Assembly: GCF_001039355.2 (NCBI RefSeq)
Contig: NW_019776185.1
Location: forward strand, 31,469 to 95,468
Reading direction: 5' to 3'
DNA from: Lingula anatina
Lineage: Eukaryota > Brachiopoda > Lingulata > Lingulida > Lingulidae
Length of the DNA stretch: 64,000 nucleotides
A program made the translations under genes and the position numbers. Under the pieces are notes generated by a model. The model ran no database searches. It was given only the letters and a program-made list of their open reading frames with translations, and was not told where the DNA came from. Position 1 is the stretch's first letter. Every line of letters starts with the position of its first letter. Below are positions 49,311-59,608 of the stretch, in pieces.

Positions 49311-49341
<31 letters not shown>

Positions 49342-51808
49342 ATCATAAATGAATATAAATATTGTACCTTGAGTTCTTTGGAGTTGACAGCCAAGGGTTT
49401 GATGGCATCAATGGCCTTGGCATACCACTCGATGCAAGTATTCAGGTCTGGTAACTGACTTCTGTACATAAATTCATATTTCTTTATGACCTGAAATTGG
49501 AGTTTAAAACGGTTTGATAGTTTTTCTTTGCAGGATCAAAAGATCCCATAAGAGATTCCATCTGTAATAATAAATTAGGATGTATAAATCATATATCAAA
49601 ATGTAATTGCATGTATGACATGGTTCAGGCCCGTAGCCGGGGGGTGGGGTGGGGGGTGGGGGGGGGGGGGAGGGGGGTAGGGGTTCAAAAGAACCGTCCC
49701 TTTTGTCATGAAAAGGTCCATTTTGGGTAAAATTTTATCTAGGTACACATAAATTTCACTGTAAAAGGTCCACTTTTTCAGTAAAAGAACCCCCCTTTTG
49801 AATTTGCTGGCTACAGGCCTGTGGTTATCGTCAAGTGAAAAAACTTACTCCCTCATCCCAGACTTTAGCCATCAGATTGTACAGACGTGCCATTCTCTCT
49901 GGTCTCTTTCCCAACAGCGTCTCTTCCATAGCCATGGCCTTTTCTGCTAATGCTTTTGGTTCTTCAAAGAACCCCACTTGAGACCTGAAAACAATTTAGA
50001 AATCCCAGTTAAATTTTGTTTGTTCTGCATATGCATTAAGCTTATCTCTGTGGTCCTTTTTCTTTTCAATTACTCGAAAATATATTCAGATAATTTTTAA
50101 TTCTGTCAATAAGTGTTGGTCACAGTGCATGATCCAAAGACTGTAGTACAGTTATCAGTGTGGAACAACTCAATGTACAAAATGCACATAGGGACCATTC
50201 AGAATGAGCCAAGTGCTAGCTAGGCCACAACCTAAATATTGCAGACCTACATAAAAGGAAGACCGCTGTAATGGTCTCTCCACATTTCACACGCCTCCCC
50301 ATGCGTCATCCCTGCAGGGGCACAGTAATTAAATCTTGGCTCAATTCATTACAGGATTAAGCGGTCTTCTTTTCACGTAGTTCCGCCATATTTAGGTCAT
50401 GGCCTAGCTAGCACTTAGCTCTTCTAATTCTGAATGGTCCCATAATGGAATGACAATGTGGAACATGTATATTTTTAAAAATTCTTTTTACTTACAATAC
50501 CCTTGCAACTTTTTCATATCTCAAAGCCAACCGGGCCTCATCAAAATCAGGAGAATTTTCCATGTTGTGCAAAGCTTCCAGGTAGAGAGTTTTCATTCTG
50601 TCTGTGTCACCAACCTACAAAAACACAATACAGAAAATTACACATCAATTTCCAATGACTGCTAAAAGAGTTTTTTTACAGGAAATTATGCAGTCAAAAA
50701 ATACCAACTATGCAACCTCGAACAACATTAATAAACAAGATCTATGCCAGGATCCAATGCCCCTATTCATGGAAATAACAAAATTAAAGTTCTGTGTAGG
50801 ATAGCCATCCAGTCGTGGTTTACAAAAATCAATTCAATTAGGCTAAATTGTAACCACAGTAATAATTTCTTTTAAATTAATAAGAAAAAAGTTTAATTTA
50901 AAACATTTCTTAGAAATGGTAGGTGCCCTGTGAGAACCTTAGTAAAGTGACTTTGACATGAAAATTTATCCAAGTTTCATGCCATACTTGGTTTGATATT
51001 TTTTTAGATTAGAGAGTCTACACCTATGATTGCATGTATAGGTATATGACTACTTTTGTGTATGATTTCATTTTGACAGAATCAATCAATTAAAAACCAT
51101 CCCAGTTCACTCACCTGCCTCCAGTAGGTGTGAAGCTGAGCGCTCCAGTCTTCACGATAAAGCCTGTCAAACATTGCCCAATCCAGTAGAACTTTCTCCA
51201 GCCTGTTAGTGTCTCCTAGCTCTATCAGGTGAAAGGGAAGCTCCTGTGATATAAAGAAAATCCATGTTTAACCACAGAATTTCAACATGTAAAAATAACG
51301 AAGTGGAGTACAATCTTTAATCTTAATCAGTATTTTATAATATGTTGTGCTGATACAAAGTACACAATTGACTGTCAAAATTTTATAGGAAGAATAAAGT
51401 TTTATAAAGTCTTAAGAGGTAATGTAGAAAAAAAATATTTGAAGAACAAAATTTTATAAAGTTGTTATGTTGACAGAATATTTGAGAAAGTGTATCAGTT
51501 TGTTGCTGATATCAAATCGCAAATCTCTATGGACTGAACAGCACAAACGAAGCCTATTGACATCAGTGCAGACGTTTCACCCATGCTTATCTGTATCTTT
51601 TAAAAATAACACTTACAGACAAAAGAACATTTGCAATATAGACAAAATCAATCTTGCAGTCCAACACTGAACACTGGTTAACTGTACCTCTTCCTTTCGT
51701 TCTATATTATCCAAACCCAAGAAGAAGTCAGCAAGTTTGCTATGCCACCACCTGTACAATTTCTTTGTGTTAGTATCACATCCCTCTTCAGATTGCCCAT
51801 TGAAATAC
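47961..51808 (-). CDS. TPR-like repeat exons and C-terminus
   Basis: Eight small exons (81-273 bases) encode paired helices, for example LPFHLIELGDTNRLEKVLLD, DTDRMKTLYLEALHNMENSP, LYEKAKTMCYQVYGEKCILA and NTGIHYEELGDYLKAYDCF. The stop TAA is at 47961-47963 after the proline tract GDPPPPPAE. Exon borders respect reading phase throughout, and no frameshift or stop is seen, so this half of the gene looks functional. Confidence 0.85.
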
Positions 51809-54157
51809 CTGAGTAAATAAAATAGGTTTGACTATTGAAGCACTTAGGCAAATAAATCGGGTTTAAAGGATGAAGTATCTTGAAAAAATAATGTGATTTC
51901 AAAATAAAATACTGTTGTAAAGTAACTGGTAAACTAATAAGTATTTTTGCCGTTATTGGTTTTCAGAAGCCAAATCACAGCTGCTATGGACATTTTGCAT
52001 TCATATTTCAGAATCAAACAATTTAATAATTATGACCACTGATGCCTTCTTCAGATATTTGTGGTGACATTTAACAAATGAAAAATTTTGTCTAAACAAT
52101 AAAATCCAACTGCATGCCAAGTGAAGCATGGCTGTTCTAAGAAATTTCCAGTATAACCGCCCCACAAAAAAAATCCCACCATTTTGATGCCAAATAGAGT
52201 GCATAAAAACACATTACTGTTTCATTGATGGAAAAAATCTTGATATACTTCTGTCTTATGGCCTTGCTTAGTGTCCTGTGATAAAAATCCAGTCGGCCTT
52301 CTCCACTTTGGCCATATGGGCGGAGGAAGGGCCTCAGTACTCTGTATACTGAAGCCCACTTGAAGTAGCTCAGCTGCCCTCTAGCTGCCCCTTTCTGTGC
52401 TGCTGATCGTTTCTCTGGGGCATCTCTGGCACCTGAGTCAAATACCATGACACAATTTAAAGTACAACCAATAGAAATGGAAATTTAATCTTATCCTGGA
52501 CGCTAAGGTACTGGCGACAGCTTTAATATGCAGTGAGAGATATAATTTCCATTTTTTTTTAAATTTTAATTTTGTTTTAAAAAACAACAGGATGAAGCAA
52601 TACACAAATAAGTACCTTAAAAGTTAAGTGCATGTATTGTACCAAGAATATGAGGGAAGGCATATAATAATTGTAAACTGTAATTGTCCATCAATATTAA
52701 TAAGACTCCATGCCAGTAAATAATTTTTTTTAACTGAACCCTTTATATCATTCAGCCATGGCAAATAGTCAGCAAAATCTGTGAAAATCTAGAAAATATC
52801 ATGGTACAGTGTTATTAAATGCCTAATCCGTTTATAAGGCCTGCAGTCTCTACATTAAAAAATCTCACCCTTTTCAGCCCCACTAGATGGAGGCATGAGG
52901 TTTTCTTCATCTGACAGGAGAATTAGAAGTTCAGACTCCAGCAGCCCGCCCTTGGACACCTCAATCATGCACAGGGTGGCAATCAACAGGTTGCCGCCAG
53001 CTTCTCTCTCAAACCTCTCTAAAACTTGGGACAGTAACCTGAAATAGAAACATTTCAATTTTACTATAACTTAAAAAAAAAAAAGTAAAAATTTAAACAA
53101 AATGATGTCATTTATGTTTAAGAAAAAAATACTAGAAGAAGAAAAATTTTTAAAGCTTACATAATTTGAACCAAAACAAATAATTAACTACAAAAATAAT
53201 AAAATGCACAAAGGAAACTTTTCTATTTTTAAATCATTATTAGCCAATGCCGCATAAAATGCAAACATAATGTACAGTTTCAACAATGAGGCTGTCCATC
53301 AACATCAATCAGTCTACTTCCATTTCAACTTTGACCTGATGTGAACACAGCCTCAGCTGCCAACACCCACCCTGGCAGTTCCTCCTTCAAACTTTTAATC
53401 TTCTCCGTCACAGTGAAGAAGTCCCCATGCACGCGCAGCTCCTCTAACGCAATGGACAGCCAGAGTGGATTATTAGTGGACGGTTTATTCATCAGTAAAT
53501 TGAACTGACTCGGATCAAGTTGTTTGTTGTAGGTGGAAAAGAATGTCTGGACAATTTCCTAAAATTAAAAGATGTCTCATGTAATCTTACATCTATATAT
53601 ATAAAGGTTTCATTTCCAAACAGAAAAGGGATAGTCAATACAGGAATTTAAACTAGGATATCAAGGCTTACATGTATTTTAGTTCCAAGAATGGGTCTCT
53701 CATCTTAATCTCTCAACTCCTACTACACAAATTTCCCTTGGTACTTTTAGAAGTTTTATAAAATTCTATACAGTTTTCCACAAAATACAGTATCCATCCT
53801 CCTCATGGCTTCTTAAAAATGTCATTCTTTATTTATGCAGGACAGACAGGAGGAAAAAACCTGGGTCTCCTTACATTTTTTAAAGAATTTTATATTCTTT
53901 TTTATTTACACTATCAACATTTTGACCTGGTGGAGGTCATACATCTGGGAGTGGCCTATAATAACCACACCTATGTAACTCACCTCTCTAGCTTTCATAT
54001 CCAGGGGCTGCACAGGGAGTTCTTTGGGTTGGCTCTCCCGTTTCATCAGGGCCTTGTGTTGAGGGGTCCCCGGGATCATGGAGAACACACAGCGGACATT
54101 TGGGGACAGTTTTGGGGGCACAAACAGCATGTTTAATGCAGGGTCATCATCATCCAT
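47961..54157 (-). CDS. STAND/NACHT-TPR protein (TTC41 / DDB_G0287407-like), 5' exons missing
   Basis: Twelve exons on the minus strand join in frame into 613 residues: 54157-53984, 53558-53371, 53038-52869, 52432-52249, 51808-51688, 51243-51115, 50614-50496, 49984-49849, 49490-49368, 48911-48768, 48480-48400, 48233-47961. The N-terminal part (KLSPNVRCVFSMIPGTPQH, NNPLWLSIALEELRVHGDFF, LLSQVLERFEREAGG, GLLESELLILLSDE) matches the second half of a NACHT-type STAND ATPase with its winged-helix region. The rest is helical with TPR-like units (ARLYNLMAKVWDEG, KAYDCFKKQAYLCVEIYGPK). The first exon begins with ATG directly after a splice acceptor (tataacag), so that ATG is internal; P-loop and Walker B exons should precede it but are not found. 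Such proteins act as signalling or scaffold NTPases. Function here is unknown. Confidence 0.88.
49124..49325. repeat. Gap of 25 N between two similar C-rich flanks
   Basis: N at 49229-49253. The left flank (gaggtccagtaaggtccaag...poly-C) and right flank (aaggtccagtaaggtccaag...poly-C) are about 80 percent alike. It lies in a TPR-gene intron and does not touch an exon (next exon ends at 49368). Confidence 0.85.
49626..49821. mobile_element. 196-bp TIR element with 5-bp target duplication in a TPR-gene intron
   Basis: Ends CAGGCCCGTAGCCGG / CTGGCTACAGGCCTG (two mismatches in 15), with TGGTT repeated directly at both borders. The interior holds a G-rich run and its C-rich partner around ttcaaaagaacc and aaaagaacccccc. 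Confidence 0.85.
50191..50441. mobile_element. MITE, family M1, in an intron of the TPR gene
   Basis: 251 bp with imperfect terminal inverted repeats beginning GGGACCATTCAGAAT and ending ATTCTGAATGGTCCC, flanked by ATA on both sides. A second inverted layer (gccaagtgctagctaggcca / tggcctagctagcacttagc) lies inside. It shares its core with the element at 1-454. The TIR start and short target duplication resemble PIF/Harbinger-type MITEs (inference). Confidence 0.8.
52249..54157 (-). CDS. NACHT C-terminal half and winged-helix exons
   Basis: Four exons carry the arginine-containing sensor region and helical lid typical of STAND ATPases. Landmarks are LFVPPKLSPNVRCVFSMI (beta strand and sensor), LPVQPLDMKAREEIVQTFF (the common EL.V.PL...ER motif), NPLWLSIALEELR (the NPL helix) and SKGGLLESELLILLSD (winged helix). 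The fourth exon ends with LDFYHRTLSKAIRQK, which resembles the F.H..L..AV element that closes this module in relatives. No Walker motifs are present. Confidence 0.82.
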
Positions 54158-54187
54158 CTGTTATACAAAAAAAAAAAAAAAAAAAAA

Positions 54188-54808
54188 AATTAGAAAAAAA
54201 TTATAATACATAAATGTGATCAATTCAAACAAGTTAACACTGATATTTTAATATTTAAACTATAAACTATATCATTTGTCCATCTAAAAACTGTTAAAGA
54301 GTTTGATGCTGTATTCAAAAAAATTGAATTTTGATTAACTATGGTGGATGATTTGAAAATAAATAAATATTAAATAAATGTTAATTTCAGCATATTGTTT
54401 TCATTCAGTCGATATTCCCTAAATTTGTGTCATCAAAACTGAGATACAAATAAGCAACAGTCATAACCTCATTGAACAACCCACTTCACTTGGTACAAGT
54501 AGTGAAGTTCTCAAAATAATATTTCCTATAATATTCCCAGATATGTTTCGATGCCTCTCAAGTATAAATATTTTGATGCATCTAGAAAGATCTACATAAT
54601 AGTTGTTGAATACAGTCCGAGCTTTTGAATGATATAGTTTATAGTTTAGAAATTAAAATATCAGTGTTAACTTGTTTGAATTGGTCACATTTATGTATTA
54701 TAATTTTTTTTCTAATTTTTTTTTTTGAGGGGCCGAAAGCTCGGACTGTATTCAACAACTATTATGTAGATCTTTCTAGATGCATCAAAATATTTATACT
54801 TCTATTAT
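54188..54808. repeat. Nested inverted repeats upstream of the TPR gene fragment
   Basis: 54561-54625 is the exact reverse complement of 54736-54801 (about 65 bases). The loop between them (54655-54726) is itself the reverse complement, with one mismatch or so, of 54180-54250, the intron sequence next to the first TPR-gene exon seen. Confidence 0.88.
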
Positions 54809-54935
54809 TACCCAGATCTATATGGTGAATCAACATGACGCCTCTCAAGGACACATGCATGACACAGTGACATCAGTGTAGACTGAAGATGATGTCAGAT
54901 TGCTGTTGCAACATATCTGTGAGTATCATGAACAA

Positions 54936-55058
54936 CTAGAGGATCAGAGAGGCGATACCGCCTCCGAATATTGTACCACCAGCTGGAGCAAGCGCATTCG
55001 TATAGACCCCCACATACACAAAATAAGGGGTGCAGCCACCAGTCTTGTGCTTGACAAG
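54936..55058 (-). CDS. Orphan terminal-exon-like segment, unknown product
   Basis: After a good acceptor (tgcatttttacag) a 123-base frame encodes 40 residues and a stop. The product is Gly/Ala-rich and hydrophobic (TPYFVYVGVYTNALAPAGGT, FGGGIASLIL). The segment is clearly GC-richer than its surroundings, as real exons here are. No upstream exon on the same strand was found, and an N lies 265 bases upstream at 55323. It may be the end of a gene broken by the assembly, or chance. I do not recognise the family. Confidence 0.35.
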   Translation of the reverse strand, partial: LVKHKTGGCTPYFVYVGVYTNALAPAGGTIFGGGIASLIL

Positions 55059-55148
55059 CTGTAAAAATGCAATCAACAAGAATTTTCAAAATATGCAAAA
55101 AATATATATAACTAAAAATGGTGCAATCAAAGTTAAGTTCATTGTAAG

Positions 55149-55322
55149 GTAGGTCAAAGGTCAATTTCAAGGTCACAGTAAATTGCCAGTATATGACTTC
55201 CTATCCAACTTCAATAGTAACTATGGACCTATCTCTGCCAGTTTTGGAGATAAAAGGGAAGCAAAATTTGCAAAGTTCAGTTCATGGTGAAAAGTAGGTC
55301 AAAGGTCAATTTCAAGGTCACA
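55149..55322. repeat. AGGTCA-rich repeat with two perfect DR1 words
   Basis: gtaggtcaaaggtcaatttc followed by aaggtcaca occurs at about 55149 and 55291, about 142 bases apart. AGGTCAAAGGTCA is a direct repeat of two nuclear-receptor half sites spaced by one base. Similar words occur at 23545-23680, 25141-25190 and 35190-35222. Confidence 0.7.
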
Positions 55323-55323
55323 N
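55323..55323. other. Assembly gap (single N)
   Basis: One N at the end of a repeated ggtcaaaggtcaatttcaag segment, between two orphan coding-like segments. Confidence 0.95.
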
Positions 55324-55523
55324 ACGCATTACTCTGTTATGATTGTAGTTTTCTAAGAAGATGCTATTTTGTGGAATACTCACGTTAACAAATCTAGTGC
55401 TTCTCGGGCAAGATTTGTTCAAACATTCCACAGACTTTATTTTCGCGATGTTTACAACGGTGTCCAAGCGTAGTCTCGATCGGAGAGTTAATCTTTTCGA
55501 ACCTTTACATAGTATCAGGTATT

Positions 55524-55643
55524 ATGTCATCTCAAGCGAGGCCGAAGAATGGAGAAGTATTTCTCGAGGATAATAGATGGCAGCATCACGCGGTGCTCTT
55601 GCAAGACAGAACAAAGTTTGACGCCATAGGCACACTAGTTAAC
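55524..55643 (+). CDS. Orphan first-exon-like segment, unknown product
   Basis: A GC-richer stretch follows the N at 55323. From ATG at 55524 it reads about 40 residues (start MSSQARPKNGEVF, then WQHHAVLLQDRTKFDAI), after which the frame runs into AT-rich, intron-like sequence; a possible donor is near 55644 (gtgaat). The composition and hydrophilic pattern look like a start exon, but no continuation is found before the opposite-strand E2 gene. An alternative frame from 55448 is less convincing. Confidence 0.3.
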
Positions 55644-56537
55644 GTGAATTTTTTTAAAGATTTAAAATATACTAGGTTCATGGCATTTATTTTGAGAAAT
55701 TCCAGTATTTTCAATTGTTCATTAATTGGAAAAGCTTTTTTTTACACCAGAAATCATGACAATGACAAAACTAAATTCTTGGGCCAATACACTATAGTAG
55801 ATATTTTAACAATTAAAATTATACTAATTATACTTAATAAAATACTAATAAACCCGATTTTGAAAGACTTTAAAATAAAAATAAATGTTAAAAAGTTTTC
55901 AATGTGACCCTTCAAATTATAAAACAGTAATATATAAGCAATAAAAAATAAATTTTATTATGATATGTGAAAATGCAATTCCATCCCTATTTGTTATAAA
56001 AATTTCATTTTGGAATAATTTTTTAATGTATTTATCAAAAATTGTATAAATTGAACTTCTCTTAGGAAGTATAGAAAGCATACAAAAACAACAAAACACA
56101 CAAGTTAAATAATACTGTAACTACACTATTTATATTTTCATTAATATTCAACAATTTCTTATCTATATTTCTTCGTGACTTAGTATGATATTGTATTGCA
56201 CTCCATATTATATATATATATATATTTTTTTTTTTACAAAGTAGTATTATTAATGAATAAATTCAAAACTGAGCAAAAAGTCAATTAAGATAAAGAAATA
56301 AGAAATACATAATAATATAATGGCCCTGTGTCTTAGTTTTTGTATGACAAAAAGTAGCATTTCATAATGAGTAGTATGGCATACACATTTCTAAATGTTT
56401 TCAATGAAAAATAAAAATATTTCAAATTTTTATGTTTTTTTACATACAGATTTTAATACCAATGAATTACATAATATTAAGAAGGCATGCCATAACGGTG
56501 ATTTTTTAAAAGTATTAATATCAGTTTAGTAATAATA

Positions 56538-56543
56538 TTTATT
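56538..56543 (-). terminator. Poly(A) signal of the E2 gene
   Basis: AATAAA on the minus strand, about 15 bases after the stop. This is unusually close, and later hexamers in this AT-rich stretch are possible. Confidence 0.35.
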
Positions 56544-56558
56544 TAAGTTTGTGTCTCA

Positions 56559-58310
56559 TTATTTATTTAGCTTTAGTTTAGTGCACAGCTGCAATATTTG
56601 TCTCCTCATCATCCCAAGCCACTGAAACAGTTTAACAACACAACAACCTCTACCAACTTGCACAGAAGTTGACATGTTATCATTATAACACCTATCACAA
56701 AAATTACATGTAATCCCAGTAAAACTGTTTTTTACATCACAGGCAATGCCTGCATGACTGGCAGTCTTCGCATTATTAGACACAGTAGCACCACTATTGA
56801 TTTCAAGAGCTGAGATGTCACAGTCTTTGGGACCCAAATTCACATCATCACAATGTTTTATACCACCCATATCAGTAACCCTGCTAACATCATTGGCAAT
56901 GACATCATGGTCACAAATGTCCTCAAATGCAGTGTCAACATTTTTAGTCTTGACATTGTCATCATTGTCAATGATATTCATATTACTATTCACTGTAGTA
57001 CACATTTTGGCATCAACCTCAAGATTGTCATTGAAACTGTTGTCATTGCTGGTTTCAGCCTTGTCACCACTGCCATTAACAGTGATGATAACAGTATCAC
57101 CAGCAGTGCCATCTTGTACCTCTGGGGTGCTCTCTGTATCATTGACATTACTGGCCTCAGTGTCACGCGTCTCGGCATTACTGACACTGACATCATTGGC
57201 ATCAATATCACAGATGCTGTCAGCATGGACATCAGCACCAACTTTGTCTTTATCATCATGGAACGTAGGGACTGTGGGAATGGCATCACTAGCATTGACA
57301 TCATGAGTGCTGACATCAATGACATCTGGGGTGCTGTCATTGACATTACCAGCCTCAACGTCGACTCTCTTGAGATCTGGGGTGCTGTCATTGACATTAC
57401 CAGCCTCAATGTCATCTCTCTTGAGATCTGGGGTGCTGTCATTGACATTACCAGCCTCAATGTCATCTCTCTTGAGATCTGGGGTGCTGTCATTGACACT
57501 ACCAGTCTCAATGTCATCTTTCTTGACAGCATACCCATGATCAAACATGATGTCGTCCACATCCAGTCCCTCCCTTATTCTTTGCAAGTTTTCTTCCAGT
57601 TCATCTTCTGACAAAGCTCCACTAAAATACGGTGACAGGGGGTCTTCACTGTTGGGGTTATGCATGAGGAAAAGCAGTCCTTGTACGCAGGTCTCTAGAC
57701 CAAATGTCTCTTGCCATTCATCAAATAAGTTCAAGCAGATATTCGTATAGTCTGTGTCACACATGGGGTCTATATTAGGGTGGTAGATGTTTGTTTTGCA
57801 GATTACGTCAGGATACTGACTTGGGTAATTTTCTGGAATTTTGATCTGAAATTATAAATAAAGTTGATTCAAATTCAAGCTATATGTATGTAAAATCAAT
57901 TTATATGATCATTAATACTGTATACTCATAACATATGGACATCAATTTAAAACAAATATGATATTTAATAATGCCAACCTCTGTGAGAGAATATATGCAT
58001 AAGATTACTTTGTGTATGTACTGTATATAAATTTTAAAAATAGGCCTTGAACTTTCTAATTTTAGAGATATTATGCAGTTTCTGTGGAGTCATGAATATT
58101 CTGAGTTGCATTTAATAACTGAAATTTTAAACATATATAAGGTTCAAGTGATAGGCCTTGCTGCAGGGTATATGCAGCTTTGTACATGTACCATTCATTT
58201 AGCACTTAATTCAAAACAATTATGAAAAATGGATTGGATTTTTTTTTTCGAACTTTGTTCATTAACTTATCTATTTCTCCTATTCATTTATAGCTAATAC
58301 CAACAATTAC

Positions 58311-58361
<51 letters not shown>

Positions 58362-58654
58362 TAGTATATATATATATATATAAAGAATTTGAACATCTGC
58401 ATTACATTTTCATATTTTGACCCTTTTTAATTAAGTTATTTATACTGTACTGAATCGCTGCATAGCTGTAATGAACTTACTTTGAATAAGTAAACTCCGT
58501 CTCTGTATGGCCCAGCATTAGGTCGTATTTCGATCTGAAACTCTGAGAGCTCCTCGTCTGGATCCCAGTGAACCACCTTCACCTGGTCCTCCGTGAAACT
58601 CCGCAGGTTCTTCAACAGAATATGGAACTCCTTTTGGATACTCGAAGCCATCAT
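56559..58654 (-). CDS. E2 ubiquitin-conjugating (UBC-fold) protein with repeat tail
   Basis: Two exons (58654-58481 and 57845-56559) join on a complete codon into 486 residues. Residues 1 to about 150 form a UBC fold: helix SIQKEFHILLKNL, IPENYPSQYPDV, HPNID, then NICLNLFDEW with candidate catalytic Cys95, and EDPLSPYF after the second helix. The HPNID..N(I/V)CLN pattern is closest to UBC12/UBE2M-type enzymes. Residues after about 185 are a long acidic, Asp/Asn/Val/Ser/Thr-rich tail starting with four 17-residue repeats (core DIEAGNVNDSTPDLKR) and ending with a Cys cluster (ITCNFCDRCYN) and a basic, hydrophobic C-terminus. The start could be Met1 or Met2 (tandem ATG). The tail has no known function that I recognise. 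Confidence 0.85.
57324..57527 (-). repeat. 51-bp coding tandem repeat, four units
   Basis: Units begin at 57324, 57375, 57426 and 57477 on the plus strand, period 51 bases. They translate on the minus strand to 17-residue units. The last two units are almost identical, so expansion looks recent. The surrounding sequence is a looser version of the same TGACATT-rich text, suggesting the whole tail grew by repeat expansion. Confidence 0.9.
58313..58382. repeat. (TA)n microsatellite in the E2 intron
   Basis: TA alternation interrupted by one ctag near 58361. Confidence 0.93.
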
Positions 58655-59463
58655 GGGTATTCGAATTTATAAATAATTTTAAGCTGAACGAAAATGTTAA
58701 TTGGTCTGTTTTCCTACAATATAAACTGCAAATATCCTGTAGAAATGAGCAGAAGAATAAGTGGTTACTATATTTTCAGATTAACTGCCCGACAGTAACC
58801 ATCAACTAAATCACTTGGTAAAATGTGCATGTAAAATTCTTCTTCGCTTCTTCCTCGACCCCATAACTTCCTCAAGTGCCGACCAACGCGGTCCCCAGCT
58901 TGTTTTAATGCATACTACACAGGCCAGACAGCTAGCCACGCCAATTATGGACAGAACGTTAAATTTGCTTACTTCACATTTTTGTCGAGAGTGGTGAAAT
59001 CAGCATCTAAACATCCCTTATATAGCTATTTCCAAGGCTGATGCAAACGCAAGCAATATAATGCTATTTGTTTACAACAACGTCATTCTTTGTTACTATT
59101 TTTAGCTGGATTCTCCAAGATAAGCCCAATACTCGTTGGTGTTCTTTGCGGGAAATAAAATCATCAATTCCCAAATCACATCAAAAAGAAATTCATCATT
59201 ATCTCACTGAAAATGCGGGAAATACGTGTTGAAAATCGGGAATCACCGATTATAGTGACTTCGTTTCTGATGTACTTAGGGCCAAACAGACCTTTTTACC
59301 CGGCAAATTTTAACTTTAAAAACTATTGCTGCCCTGCAATTGTTTGGTGAAGTTGGTCTCGCCGATTAGTCATTCGCTCATAACTTCAGAGTCACTTTCA
59401 TAACTTGTCTTTATACTGTCATTTCTCCTTCATATTGGCAACAGTGAGGTTCTGATATGCTTT

Positions 59464-59607
59464 AAATAAAAAAATTTTTTTTTTTTTTTTTTTTTTTTTG
59501 GGGGGGGGGGGGGTTTTTTTTTTTTTTTTTTTTTTTTTCCGGGGAAAGTTTTTTGGGGCCTTTTTTTTAATACTTTTTTTTTGTTTTTTTTTGTATTTTT
59601 AAAAAGG
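59464..59607. repeat. Degenerate copy of 60104-60282, ending at an N
   Basis: The order poly-T, poly-G, then ccggggaaag, ttggggcc, taatac, tttttaaaaagg follows 60104-60282 (gccgaggaaag, ttggagcc, aaatac, ttttgaaacagg), but many bases are replaced by T or G. It ends at the N at 59608. It looks like a low-quality read through the homopolymers rather than real sequence. Confidence 0.7.
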
Positions 59608-59608
59608 N
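59608..59608. other. Assembly gap (single N)
   Basis: One N after the degenerate segment. Confidence 0.95.

Noticed and set aside
54155-54157. ATG as the true start of the TPR gene
   Set aside because: It follows a splice acceptor (ttgtataacag) directly, and relatives have this motif in the middle of NACHT.
56853-57611. 252-codon plus-strand frame opposite the E2 tail
   Set aside because: A shadow of stop-free repeat words; the minus frame continues a conserved UBC domain and the plus frame has no domain or start context.
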